Assembly (NCBI GenBank): GCA_937899415.1
Contig: CALBPI010000013.1
Span: 1-43,409 of the forward strand
Direction of reading: 5' to 3'
Length of the DNA stretch: 43,409 nucleotides
Source of the DNA: an uncultured Gammaproteobacteria bacterium
GTDB lineage: Bacteria; Pseudomonadota; Gammaproteobacteria; Steroidobacterales; Woeseiaceae
Position 1 is the first letter of the stretch. Each line of letters starts with the position of its first letter. The position numbers were made by a program, and so were the translations under genes. Positions 15,766 through 23,163 of this stretch are shown one piece after another. The notes under the pieces are model-generated. The model was not told where the DNA came from, did no database searches, and saw only the letters and a list, made by a program, of their open reading frames with translations.

Positions 15766-17942
15766 TGACTACGACAAGAGCGATCGCGTGCAGCCTTGCA
15801 CTAGCAACAACTGCGCCGCTTCAAGCGCAACAGGCTGCGTCAACGCAGGGCGACGACGAATCGCTCGACGAGATTGTCGTGACAGGCTTGTTCGAAGAGA
15901 TCGACCGCGTCGTGGGCTCAGCACATCGCGTCGATGCCGCGACACTTGAGACCTTTGAGTACAACGACATCAGTCGCGTGTTGAATCTCGTACCTGGTGT
16001 GTACTCCCGCGAGGAGGACGGTGTGGGCTTACGACCCAACATCGGATTGCGCGGCGGCAGCGCCGATCGGAGCACCAAGGTAGCCATCATGGAGGACGGC
16101 GTGCTGCTTGCGCCTGCGCCCTACTCGGCTCCGGCCGCGTATTTCTTCCCCCTGAGTTCACGACTAGTCGGGGTCGAGGTTTTCAAGGGCCCGTCGTCAA
16201 TTCAGTACGGCCCACAAACGATCGGTGGTGCCATCAATCTGGTCACAGCCCCAATTCCGCGAACGACTGAAGGCCTGCTCCAGGTTGCAGGCGGCAGTGA
16301 CGGCTATCGTCATCTGCATGCTCGCGGCGGCACGCAGACGGAGCAATTTGGCGTGCTTGCCGAGTTCATGCATCTGGGAAGTGATGGATTCAAGCAGATC
16401 GATGGTGGCGGCGACGCGGGCTACGATAAGAACGAGCTCATGCTAAAACTGGGCCGTGACATTGGGCCTGGTACGATCGAACTGCGCGTGACCTACGCTG
16501 ATGAGGTGTCCAACGAAACCTATCTTGGTCTCACAGAGTCTGACTTTCGTGCGGACCCTGTTCGCCGCTATGGCGCAAGCGAACTTGATCGTATGGAGTG
16601 GGACTGGCTCGCCCTTCGCGCCGACTGGGAGCAACCGTTATTCGGTGGCACGCTGCAGGCCACGGGCTACATCCAGAAATTCGATCGCGCGTGGCGCAAA
16701 TTCAACAATTTCAACGGGACCGACATTCGCGGAATCCTGTCGAACCCCGACACGCCGTTTAATCAGTTGTTTGTATCGATCCTGAACGGCGCCGACACCG
16801 ATGGCATTAGCGGTTCGCCGGACGACATTCGGATTGGCACCAACGACCGTGAATTCGATACCTCCGGCATTCAGGGCACGCTGCGTTGGTCATTTGGCGA
16901 CAGCGTCACACACGACCTGCAGGTCGGCGCACGATTGCACAGCGACAGAATTCGCAGCTTGCATGACGAGTTCGGATTCGAGCAGATCGCAGGCAGTGTC
17001 GTGGAAAACGACCAGCCGCGCGCTATCACGCGTGACAGCACCGGGTATACGCGCGCATTTTCGGCCTGGATCCGCGATGACATCGCGATTGGCCAATGGC
17101 GGCTGGTGCCAGGATTGCGCGTCGAGGCCATCGAAAACAGCCGCACGGATCGACTGGTTGGCCGTCAACAGAAAGACGACTACATCATTGCTCTACCCGG
17201 TCTCGGCGCCATGTACGATGTCAACGAGGACCTGAGCTTGCTGGCGGGTGTGCACAAGGGTTTCTCCCCTGCGGTTCCGTCGCTTAACGAAGACGTCGAT
17301 CCGGAAGAGTCCATCAACTATGAGCTCGGTGGTCGCTGGCGCAGCGACTGGGGCCGATTCGAATTGATCGGCTTCTACAACGACTACAGCAACCTGACCG
17401 CGATATGCACAATTTCGTCAGGCTGCGATCCTGCGCTGCTTGATACACAGATCAACGCTGGTGAGGTACGCACCGTCGGCGCCGAGTTTGGTTGGAACCA
17501 TCTGGTGCAGATCGGCAATCGACTGTCTGTTCCCATTTCGCTGACCTATACCTATACCGAGGCGGAATTCCGCGAGGCATTCACGTCGATTAACCCGCAA
17601 TTCGGTGTGGTGGAACCCGGATTCGAAGTTCCCTACATCCCGCCGCACCGCGCCAACTTCAACATTGGCCTTGCGGGTGCCAACTGGGGCACACAGCTTT
17701 CGGTGACCTATCAGGCCAGGATGCGTGATCAGGCTGGTATCGGAGACTTCGACACCGACGAAGGCTCGGACCAATTTACGGTAATCGACCTCGCGGCCAA
17801 CTATGCCGTCACGGATCGTTGGACGCTGTCTGGGCGGATCAACAACCTCAGCGATGAAGTGTATGTCGTCGCGCGTCGGCCGTTTGGTGCACGTCCCGGA
17901 TTGCCGCGCACGCTGCAGTTTGAGGCCACCTACCGATACTAG
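15762..17942 (+). CDS. FecA-like TonB-dependent receptor, probably for an iron chelate (726 aa)
   Basis: Signal peptide MMTTTRAIACSLALATTAPL with cleavage after QAQ, TonB box DEIVVTG, and a plug with the FecA-type string RPNIGLRGGSADRSTKVAIM, then EDGVLLAPAPYSAPAAYFFP and VFKGPSSIQYGPQTIGGAINLV. The barrel ends in QFEATYRY with a terminal aromatic. COG4772 (Fe3+ dicitrate) receptors share this plug. The start overlaps the HTTM stop by 4 nt, so translation is coupled. With the Fur box upstream, import of a ferric chelate is the best guess, though imelysin/HTTM company is not usual for plain citrate receptors. Confidence 0.93.
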   Translation: MMTTTRAIACSLALATTAPLQAQQAASTQGDDESLDEIVVTGLFEEIDRVVGSAHRVDAATLETFEYNDISRVLNLVPGVYSREEDGVGLRPNIGLRGGSADRSTKVAIMEDGVLLAPAPYSAPAAYFFPLSSRLVGVEVFKGPSSIQYGPQTIGGAINLVTAPIPRTTEGLLQVAGGSDGYRHLHARGGTQTEQFGVLAEFMHLGSDGFKQIDGGGDAGYDKNELMLKLGRDIGPGTIELRVTYADEVSNETYLGLTESDFRADPVRRYGASELDRMEWDWLALRADWEQPLFGGTLQATGYIQKFDRAWRKFNNFNGTDIRGILSNPDTPFNQLFVSILNGADTDGISGSPDDIRIGTNDREFDTSGIQGTLRWSFGDSVTHDLQVGARLHSDRIRSLHDEFGFEQIAGSVVENDQPRAITRDSTGYTRAFSAWIRDDIAIGQWRLVPGLRVEAIENSRTDRLVGRQQKDDYIIALPGLGAMYDVNEDLSLLAGVHKGFSPAVPSLNEDVDPEESINYELGGRWRSDWGRFELIGFYNDYSNLTAICTISSGCDPALLDTQINAGEVRTVGAEFGWNHLVQIGNRLSVPISLTYTYTEAEFREAFTSINPQFGVVEPGFEVPYIPPHRANFNIGLAGANWGTQLSVTYQARMRDQAGIGDFDTDEGSDQFTVIDLAANYAVTDRWTLSGRINNLSDEVYVVARRPFGARPGLPRTLQFEATYRY

Positions 17943-17980
17943 CCGCGGGGCTGATTTCCCTGGCGCCCCACAGGACGCGC

Positions 17981-18014
17981 CACCGCAGGACGCACCGAAG
18001 CGCGTCCCGCGGTG
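17981..18014. terminator. Stem-loop between convergent genes
   Basis: CACCGC-A-GGACGC pairs with GCGTCC-C-GCGGTG around an 8-nt loop: 12 pairs with one A/C mismatch. It sits between the end of the rightward receptor gene and the end of the leftward porin gene and probably acts as a shared terminator; only a short T-rich stretch follows on the plus strand. Confidence 0.55.
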
Positions 18015-18031
18015 TCTTGGTTGCGCCCGAC

Positions 18032-18757
18032 TTACAGTGCGAAGTCGACGGCGTAGCTGACGACGAACTTGATCTCGTCGTTATCGAGGTTGTCGGGACC
18101 CGGGTCGTCAAGGTCGGTGCCCGTGATGGCAAACGTGAAGCCATCTTTCGACAGCGACAACGCGTAGTCGAGGTAGCCCTCGGGGACGCCATTGAACGCT
18201 TCGCTGAAGTCACCGTCGTGGTAACCGACATGGAAGCCCAGCTCGACGTCTTCGCGCACCGTCACTGAGTAATCCGCGTAGGCGTAGAAGGTCTCACCGA
18301 AGCCGAAGTCCTGGCCCGGCGCCTCGTCGGCTTCCGTGTTCGTGACGATATTCAGGCCGAACGTGAACGCGTCGATCGACAGCGACCCGTAGATCTCACC
18401 GAAATCGAACTCCGCCTCTTTATCGTAGTTGTAGTAGAGGTAGCCGAAGTCGTAGCCGATGCCGTCACCGAACTCGCCGCTGTAGCCGAAGTAGATGTCG
18501 TGCTCGTAAGAGAACACGTCGCCCGGCGCGTAGCTCACGTTCGACACCCAGGTGCCGGCGTAGAAGCCACTGTCTGCAGCGTAGTCGATGCCACCTGAAA
18601 CAGCTGTGCCGTTTTCGGTCTGCGTCAGGCCGCGCCAGATGTAGTTGTTGGAGATGCCGACATTCGCAGAGAGGTCGTCTGCACTGGCTTGCGGCGCGGC
18701 AGCCAGCATCAGCGTGGCGAGCCCGGTCAGGGCGGCAGTGTTCCTGAGTTTGGTCAT
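18032..18757 (-). CDS. TorF-family putative porin, Gcw_chp/TIGR02001 (241 aa)
   Basis: An outer-membrane beta-barrel of the TorF/Gcw_chp family. The signal peptide is MTKLRNTAALTGLATLMLAA (cleavage near QASADD), the family opening VGISNNYIWRGLTQTENGTA follows, and then amphipathic strands rich in Tyr, Gly and Asp, ending FVVSYAVDFAL. AGGAAA precedes the ATG at 18757. The gene has a consensus sigma-54 promoter and an NtrC-like upstream site, implying expression on nitrogen limitation; TorF genes occur beside glnK-amtB elsewhere. The solute is unknown. Confidence 0.9.
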   Translation of the reverse strand: MTKLRNTAALTGLATLMLAAAPQASADDLSANVGISNNYIWRGLTQTENGTAVSGGIDYAADSGFYAGTWVSNVSYAPGDVFSYEHDIYFGYSGEFGDGIGYDFGYLYYNYDKEAEFDFGEIYGSLSIDAFTFGLNIVTNTEADEAPGQDFGFGETFYAYADYSVTVREDVELGFHVGYHDGDFSEAFNGVPEGYLDYALSLSKDGFTFAITGTDLDDPGPDNLDNDEIKFVVSYAVDFAL

Positions 18758-18814
18758 TGTGGTTTCCTGGTTTACTCGTTCTTGCACTCACGGCTCGCGC
18801 CGCACGGGGGACAG

Positions 18815-18830
18815 AGCAAGGGCCGTGCCA
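18815..18830 (-). promoter_or_regulatory. Sigma-54 (RpoN) promoter of the TorF porin
   Basis: On the minus strand TGGCACGGCCCTTGCT matches the sigma-54 consensus TGGCACG-N4-TTGCW at every defined position. Transcription should begin near 18804, 47 nt before the ATG at 18757. Confidence 0.85.
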
Positions 18831-18917
18831 AGCCACGGCCGCAGCGCTGAAACGCTGCTGTCACAAGCCTCTACGGCGAATGGGGGAACGATGAAGCCTC
18901 ACCCAAAATTGATGCGA

Positions 18918-18934
18918 TGCACCATTGCGGAGCA
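18918..18934. promoter_or_regulatory. NtrC-like enhancer site
   Basis: TGCACC-ATTGC-GGAGCA differs from the NtrC consensus TGCACC-N5-GGTGCA at one of 12 positions. Its centre is about 122 bp upstream of the predicted sigma-54 start, a normal enhancer distance. An 8-bp inverted repeat (TGCGATGC/GCATCGCA, 18913-18939) overlaps it. The rest of 18758-19058 shows no credible gene. Confidence 0.65.
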
Positions 18935-19003
18935 TCGCAAAGCGCGACATGCCCAAGAAACTGGCACCGCGCGCTTAAGTCCTTACAGGCGTAACAATTT
19001 TGG

Positions 19004-19021
19004 GATTTGGCGCTATTCGCC
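19004..19021 (+). repeat. 18-mer shared with 10336-10353
   Basis: GATTTGGCGCTATTCGCC matches GATTTGGCGCTAATCGCC at 10336-10353 in 17 of 18 positions, both on the plus strand and both in gaps between leftward genes. Each contains a GGCG-N5-CGCC inverted repeat. Meaning unknown. Confidence 0.5.
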
Positions 19022-19058
19022 GACGGAAATGGCAATCACGCCCCGGCGCGGGCCCAGA

Positions 19059-20609
19059 TCAGCCCGATAACATGGGAAACACGGCGGCCAGAGCCCAGGC
19101 AAACGCCACAGCATTGGCCAGCGCGCCCACGGCCGGGTGCCCCGTCGCCGAGTAGATCCAGCGGCTGAACAGGCCGTATACAAAGAAGTAGATCACGATG
19201 ATGCCGGCGATGATGACGAGGAAGAACAAGTCCTCGAAGGACAAGGCCACGGCCAGGCCTAACGAAAGCAGAAAGCAAAACCGGGTAAACAAGTGGCCGC
19301 CGCGCGCGTGCTGTTCCCCGCGCGTGAGCCACTCGTCGGTAAGGAAGTAGCAGAGCGTGCCTGCAAACATCATCGCGGCGATCGGTACGCGCTGCGTCGT
19401 AATCGCGAACGAGGTGACTTGCGTGTCCATAGCCCAGGCGACGACACCGGCAACGTAGGCAGTAGCCGCGACGGCGGCGACGCCAAGCGCGACCCCGTTC
19501 GTCGAGCGTTTGGGTCGATCTTGTCCACGACCGAGCCACCAGAGGCACAGCGCAGTCAGCAGGCCATAGACGAGGAAGTGCACGGCCAGGTAACCGCCCA
19601 CGAGCACACCCAGAAAGTCAGCCGGGAACGGCGCGAGCAACAATGGCGTGCCAATGGCGGGAATGAGGGCCGCAGGCAATAGCTGCTTCCACGGCAGCGC
19701 GGCGCCAACCGCGGGCTCGGCCACCGTCGGCAACACGCGCGACAGCGGCCAGGCCAGTAGCACGAGACCCAGCACGAGCAACACGATGGCCAGCCCGCGC
19801 GAATCGGCGTAGGTGGGTGGGTGCATGTGGTTCATCGTGTTGAGCCACTGCGACGCCTCGCGCATGCTCGTGACGCTGTAAAGCACGCCCACATGCTCCA
19901 CGCCCTCGGCGACGGCCACGCGGCGCGCCGTGTTTTCATCAAATTCACCAACAGTCACGCCCGCTTCGGGGTTGTCGGTGACCAGCCCGAGCACGCGTAA
20001 GGCTTCTTGCTTCAGGAACCCTTCGAGTCCGCCCACAATGACAAGAAGGTTGCCCGGCGACTCGGCCGTGACGGCAGGTGAGAACATGGATACAGCCACG
20101 GTGCCGTCCACGCGAAGATCCTGTTGCGCGTAGCGCACAACGATGTCCGATGCCATCGAGTGACCGAGGACAGAAAGCCCCCGCCCCGTTCCCGGAAGGC
20201 GGCGCGCCCACTCTACGACCTCGCCCATCTGCGCAACGAGCTCACGGGTCGCACCCTCCACTTGCGTGACGTCGCCCGCAAGCGCGCGCAGGTTGCGGCC
20301 ATGACCGTAGAAGTCGAAGGTCACGGCCACGTAGCCGCTCTTGGCAAGCGTGACAGCAAATGGCTGCATGAGCTGCTGCGAACCGGCAAATCCGTGCGCA
20401 ATGATGACCACAGGCATGGCGCCATCGCGGGGCGCCGCATCGGCCCAGTAGAGCGTGACGGGCGTTGGCCCAACCTGGTGTTTGGTGATCTCGAGATCCG
20501 CGTTAGCGGCATCAATGCGCATGAAGGCGATGTAGATGAGCATCAACGGCAGCACGACGGCCGCCAACGTAATGGGCGTCCAGCGGCGTGGTGATGCCGT
20601 ATCGGTCAT
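19059..20609 (-). CDS. Alpha/beta hydrolase fused to a polytopic membrane domain (516 aa)
   Basis: One N-terminal anchor helix (residues 13-30) leads into an alpha/beta-hydrolase domain (about 40-255): oxyanion region VIIAHGFAGS, nucleophile elbow GHSMAS with Ser151, and a plausible His239 in VEHVG. The second half has about seven hydrophobic helices (for example GLAIVLLVLGLVLLAWPL, LGVLVGGYLAVHFLVYGLL, VIIAGIIVIYFFVYGLF) with no recognised family. The ATG at 20609 is chosen over the TTG two codons earlier. Likely an esterase-like enzyme held at the cytoplasmic membrane; substrate unknown. It lies 87 nt after the PhyH gene on the same strand. Confidence 0.8.
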   Translation of the reverse strand: MTDTASPRRWTPITLAAVVLPLMLIYIAFMRIDAANADLEITKHQVGPTPVTLYWADAAPRDGAMPVVIIAHGFAGSQQLMQPFAVTLAKSGYVAVTFDFYGHGRNLRALAGDVTQVEGATRELVAQMGEVVEWARRLPGTGRGLSVLGHSMASDIVVRYAQQDLRVDGTVAVSMFSPAVTAESPGNLLVIVGGLEGFLKQEALRVLGLVTDNPEAGVTVGEFDENTARRVAVAEGVEHVGVLYSVTSMREASQWLNTMNHMHPPTYADSRGLAIVLLVLGLVLLAWPLSRVLPTVAEPAVGAALPWKQLLPAALIPAIGTPLLLAPFPADFLGVLVGGYLAVHFLVYGLLTALCLWWLGRGQDRPKRSTNGVALGVAAVAATAYVAGVVAWAMDTQVTSFAITTQRVPIAAMMFAGTLCYFLTDEWLTRGEQHARGGHLFTRFCFLLSLGLAVALSFEDLFFLVIIAGIIVIYFFVYGLFSRWIYSATGHPAVGALANAVAFAWALAAVFPMLSG

Positions 20610-20696
20610 ACGCAAAGCGGCGCGGACGCGACGTGCGATGTCATGCGCTTCCTCCTGCGACGACAGTGTACGTTGCCGCAGGCCGGGCGTGGGGCG

Positions 20697-21470
20697 CTAC
20701 AGAAAGTCCCGGGAGGTCGAAAAGTGCTGGCTGGCGCTGACGAGCTCAGAATAGGTGCGCGCCGGGGTAGTTTTGGGCCCGAAACGCGGGTCATCGCTGA
20801 TCGAGGGATTGTCTTCACGGTGGAAACTCGTGATTAGCCCCCATCGCGAGTCGGGTGAGGTATTGGCCGCGGAGGCATGAAGCAGGCTGGCGTGAAAGAA
20901 CACCGCATCACCGGGCGCAAGCTCGCAGTGCACGATACCGTCACGCTCGGCCAGCATGGCAACGCGGTCGCTATCGGCGCCCACTTGCTCGCCAACAGCA
21001 CCGTGGCGCAGTCGCCCGTACCGATGCGAGCCGGGAATGACTTGCAGACAGCCATTGACGCGCGTCGCTGCGTCGAGTGCGATGTAACAGCTTCCCATCG
21101 CGTCCGTGAGAAACCCGTCGTCATACCAGTAGCCATAGTCCTGGTGCCATTCCCAGGCGCCACCCTCATAGGCGGACTTTTGCATCAGCTTGGCGTGAAA
21201 GAATTTCGCGTCGCCGCCCAGGCAGTCGGACATCGTGTTGACCACGCGATCGAGGCTCGATAGCTGACCAAAGACATCGTCGCCCGGCGTGTACCAAAGC
21301 GTGACACGACTCTTTCGGCCATCGGCATCTCGTTTTTCATACGCATGCGTATCAGCGCCGCTCTGCTCCGCGGACAGGCGCAGCGCACCAGCCAGCGCGG
21401 GCTCGATGAGCTCACGCACGATGACGTAACCCTCAATACGAAACGCATCTCGTGTTGCAGTGCTGGCCAT
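20697..21470 (-). CDS. PhyH-type Fe(II)/2-oxoglutarate dioxygenase (257 aa)
   Basis: A phytanoyl-CoA dioxygenase-family protein. The facial triad is visible: His109-x-Asp111 in WHQDYG and distal His198 in FFHASLLHAS, with the 2-oxoglutarate-binding Arg209 exactly 11 residues later, the same spacing as human PhyH (His264/Arg275). GCLQVIPGSHRYG is also typical. The enzyme is probably active; its substrate is unknown. It starts 9 nt after the symporter stop codon, so it belongs to the galactoside uptake transcription unit, where a hydroxylase is unexpected. Confidence 0.92.
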   Translation of the reverse strand: MASTATRDAFRIEGYVIVRELIEPALAGALRLSAEQSGADTHAYEKRDADGRKSRVTLWYTPGDDVFGQLSSLDRVVNTMSDCLGGDAKFFHAKLMQKSAYEGGAWEWHQDYGYWYDDGFLTDAMGSCYIALDAATRVNGCLQVIPGSHRYGRLRHGAVGEQVGADSDRVAMLAERDGIVHCELAPGDAVFFHASLLHASAANTSPDSRWGLITSFHREDNPSISDDPRFGPKTTPARTYSELVSASQHFSTSRDFL

Positions 21471-21479
21471 ATCAGCGCC

Positions 21480-23081
21480 CTACCACTCCGCTATGCCGAT
21501 CGGCGACAGCCAGGCCGTCACGGCCACAAGCCCCGCAACGGCCACCGCATAGGCAAACCACCGGTAGCGCCAAGGCGTCAGATTCACCGCAGGCTTTTCC
21601 GGCCATTGGAAGGGCTCGGCCTGAGGCTGGATGCGCCCGAACGCCAGCATGATCAGACACGACACCACAAACAGGATCGCTGCAATGTGGAGAAAGTGAA
21701 GACCGAAGTCATCGAAGAGCTGCGTGTAGCCGTAGCTTACGAGATACACCACGAGTGCCACCTTGGCACCCATCGCCGGTACGCGCTTCGTCGCGAAACC
21801 CATAAACACGATGGTGAATATCGGAATGCTGAAGAAACCCGCGACCTTCTGGAAGTACTCATAGAAGCCGTCGCTCGCGAACGCAATGAAGGGCGCGATG
21901 ACCATCGCCGCGATCGCCAGCACGACCTGCAGACCCTTACCCATGCCAATGAGCTTTTCCTCCGCAATCGGTGCACCGCGGTCTTCCGCAATGGGCCGCA
22001 CGACATTCAGTATCGCGATCGTACTCGTCGAGTTGAGCCCCGAATTGAATGTGGTTAGCGACGCACCGAACATGACGGCCGCGATGACACCGATGAGGTA
22101 AGGCGGCATTACCTCCGCCACCAGCTTCGGGTAGGCCTCGGCCGAATTCATGAGCTCAGGCAGCGCGATGAGCGCAATCACACCGGGGAACACCGTGATA
22201 GCTGGTGCAATGAATTTAAGCCACGCGCCCAACATCATGCCCTTCTGACCGGCGGCGAGGTTCTTCGACCCCAGGCTGCGCTGAAGGATGTACTGCTCGG
22301 CACCCCAGTAGTTGAGGTTCACGAGCAGCATGCCCGTGAACAGGGTGTGCCAGGGCACAGGGTGCTCACTGTTACCCCACGCTGCCAGATGATCCGGACG
22401 CTCCGTGACCAGGCGTGACCAGCCCGCCCAGAAGTCACCATCACCGATGTAAAGGAGCCCGAAGTACGGTACGAGCAAGCCGCCTGCCACAAGCCCAACG
22501 CCGTTGAGCGCGTCCGATGCGGCAACGGCCTTGAGCCCTCCAAACACCGCGTAAGCACTGCCGACAATGCCAATAGCCCAGACAAGAATCCAGGTCGCCG
22601 CCCACTCTGATACTCCGAGCAATCCATCGATATCAAACATGCCGTTGAAGACGACGGCACCCGTATAGAGCACAGGTGGCATGAGGTTCACGATATAGGA
22701 GATGAGCAGCAACACGGCCACCCAGGTGCGCAGCGTGCCGCCGTAGCGCATGCCGAGAAACTCAGGCGTTGTGGTCACCCCAAGCCTCAGGTAGAGCGGC
22801 AGCAGAAACTCGGCGACGAGCACCATGGCGAAGATCGACGCGAAGCCGAACATCATGATGCTCATGTTGTAGAGATACGCGGATTCCGTTTCGCCAACGA
22901 TGGCGATCGCCGAGATGTTGGAGAGGAACAGAGAGCCGCCCACGAGGAACCAACCCAGGTGCCGCCCACCGAGGAAATAGCCTTCGGTCGAACGCAGGTC
23001 CTCTCCGCGCGTCAGCCACCATGAGGCGACAGCGATGGCCAGCGTGATGGTGAAGAATGTCGTCAGTGCGAGTGCGTTCAT
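21480..23081 (-). CDS. SSS-family sodium/sugar symporter, SGLT-like (533 aa)
   Basis: Sodium:solute symporter with about 14 helices: YFLGGRHLGWFLVGGSLFLS, NISAIAIVGETESAYLYNMS, VFGGLKAVAASDALNGVGLV, NYWGAEQYILQRSLGSKNLA, and ASLTTFNSGLNSTSTI over the sodium-site region. It is a diverged paralogue of the symporter at 2554-4245. It lies between the large TonB receptor (82 nt upstream, with a terminator in the gap) and PhyH (9 nt downstream). In this locus it most likely carries galactose or small alpha-galactosides into the cytoplasm. Confidence 0.93.
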   Translation of the reverse strand: MNALALTTFFTITLAIAVASWWLTRGEDLRSTEGYFLGGRHLGWFLVGGSLFLSNISAIAIVGETESAYLYNMSIMMFGFASIFAMVLVAEFLLPLYLRLGVTTTPEFLGMRYGGTLRTWVAVLLLISYIVNLMPPVLYTGAVVFNGMFDIDGLLGVSEWAATWILVWAIGIVGSAYAVFGGLKAVAASDALNGVGLVAGGLLVPYFGLLYIGDGDFWAGWSRLVTERPDHLAAWGNSEHPVPWHTLFTGMLLVNLNYWGAEQYILQRSLGSKNLAAGQKGMMLGAWLKFIAPAITVFPGVIALIALPELMNSAEAYPKLVAEVMPPYLIGVIAAVMFGASLTTFNSGLNSTSTIAILNVVRPIAEDRGAPIAEEKLIGMGKGLQVVLAIAAMVIAPFIAFASDGFYEYFQKVAGFFSIPIFTIVFMGFATKRVPAMGAKVALVVYLVSYGYTQLFDDFGLHFLHIAAILFVVSCLIMLAFGRIQPQAEPFQWPEKPAVNLTPWRYRWFAYAVAVAGLVAVTAWLSPIGIAEW

Positions 23082-23095
23082 TGCGAATCCAGCTC

Positions 23096-23131
23096 AAAAA
23101 AACGGGGCGAAACCAGTTTGGTCTCGCCCCG
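23096..23131 (-). terminator. Rho-independent terminator between receptor and symporter
   Basis: On the minus strand CGGGGCGA pairs with TCGCCCCG, then a mismatch and three more pairs, with a 5-nt loop, followed at once by TTTTTTT (23102-23096). It stands 14 nt before the symporter ATG, so most transcripts from the receptor promoter should stop here and a minority read on. Confidence 0.88.
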
Positions 23132-23163
23132 CTGCGTCGAATCAGCTCGTCGCCAGGGGAACT

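Noticed and set aside
18891-19070. A short plus-strand frame starting ATG after GGGGGAACG
   Set aside because: It runs through the NtrC-like site and the shared 18-mer, has no domain, and its composition is not coding-like.
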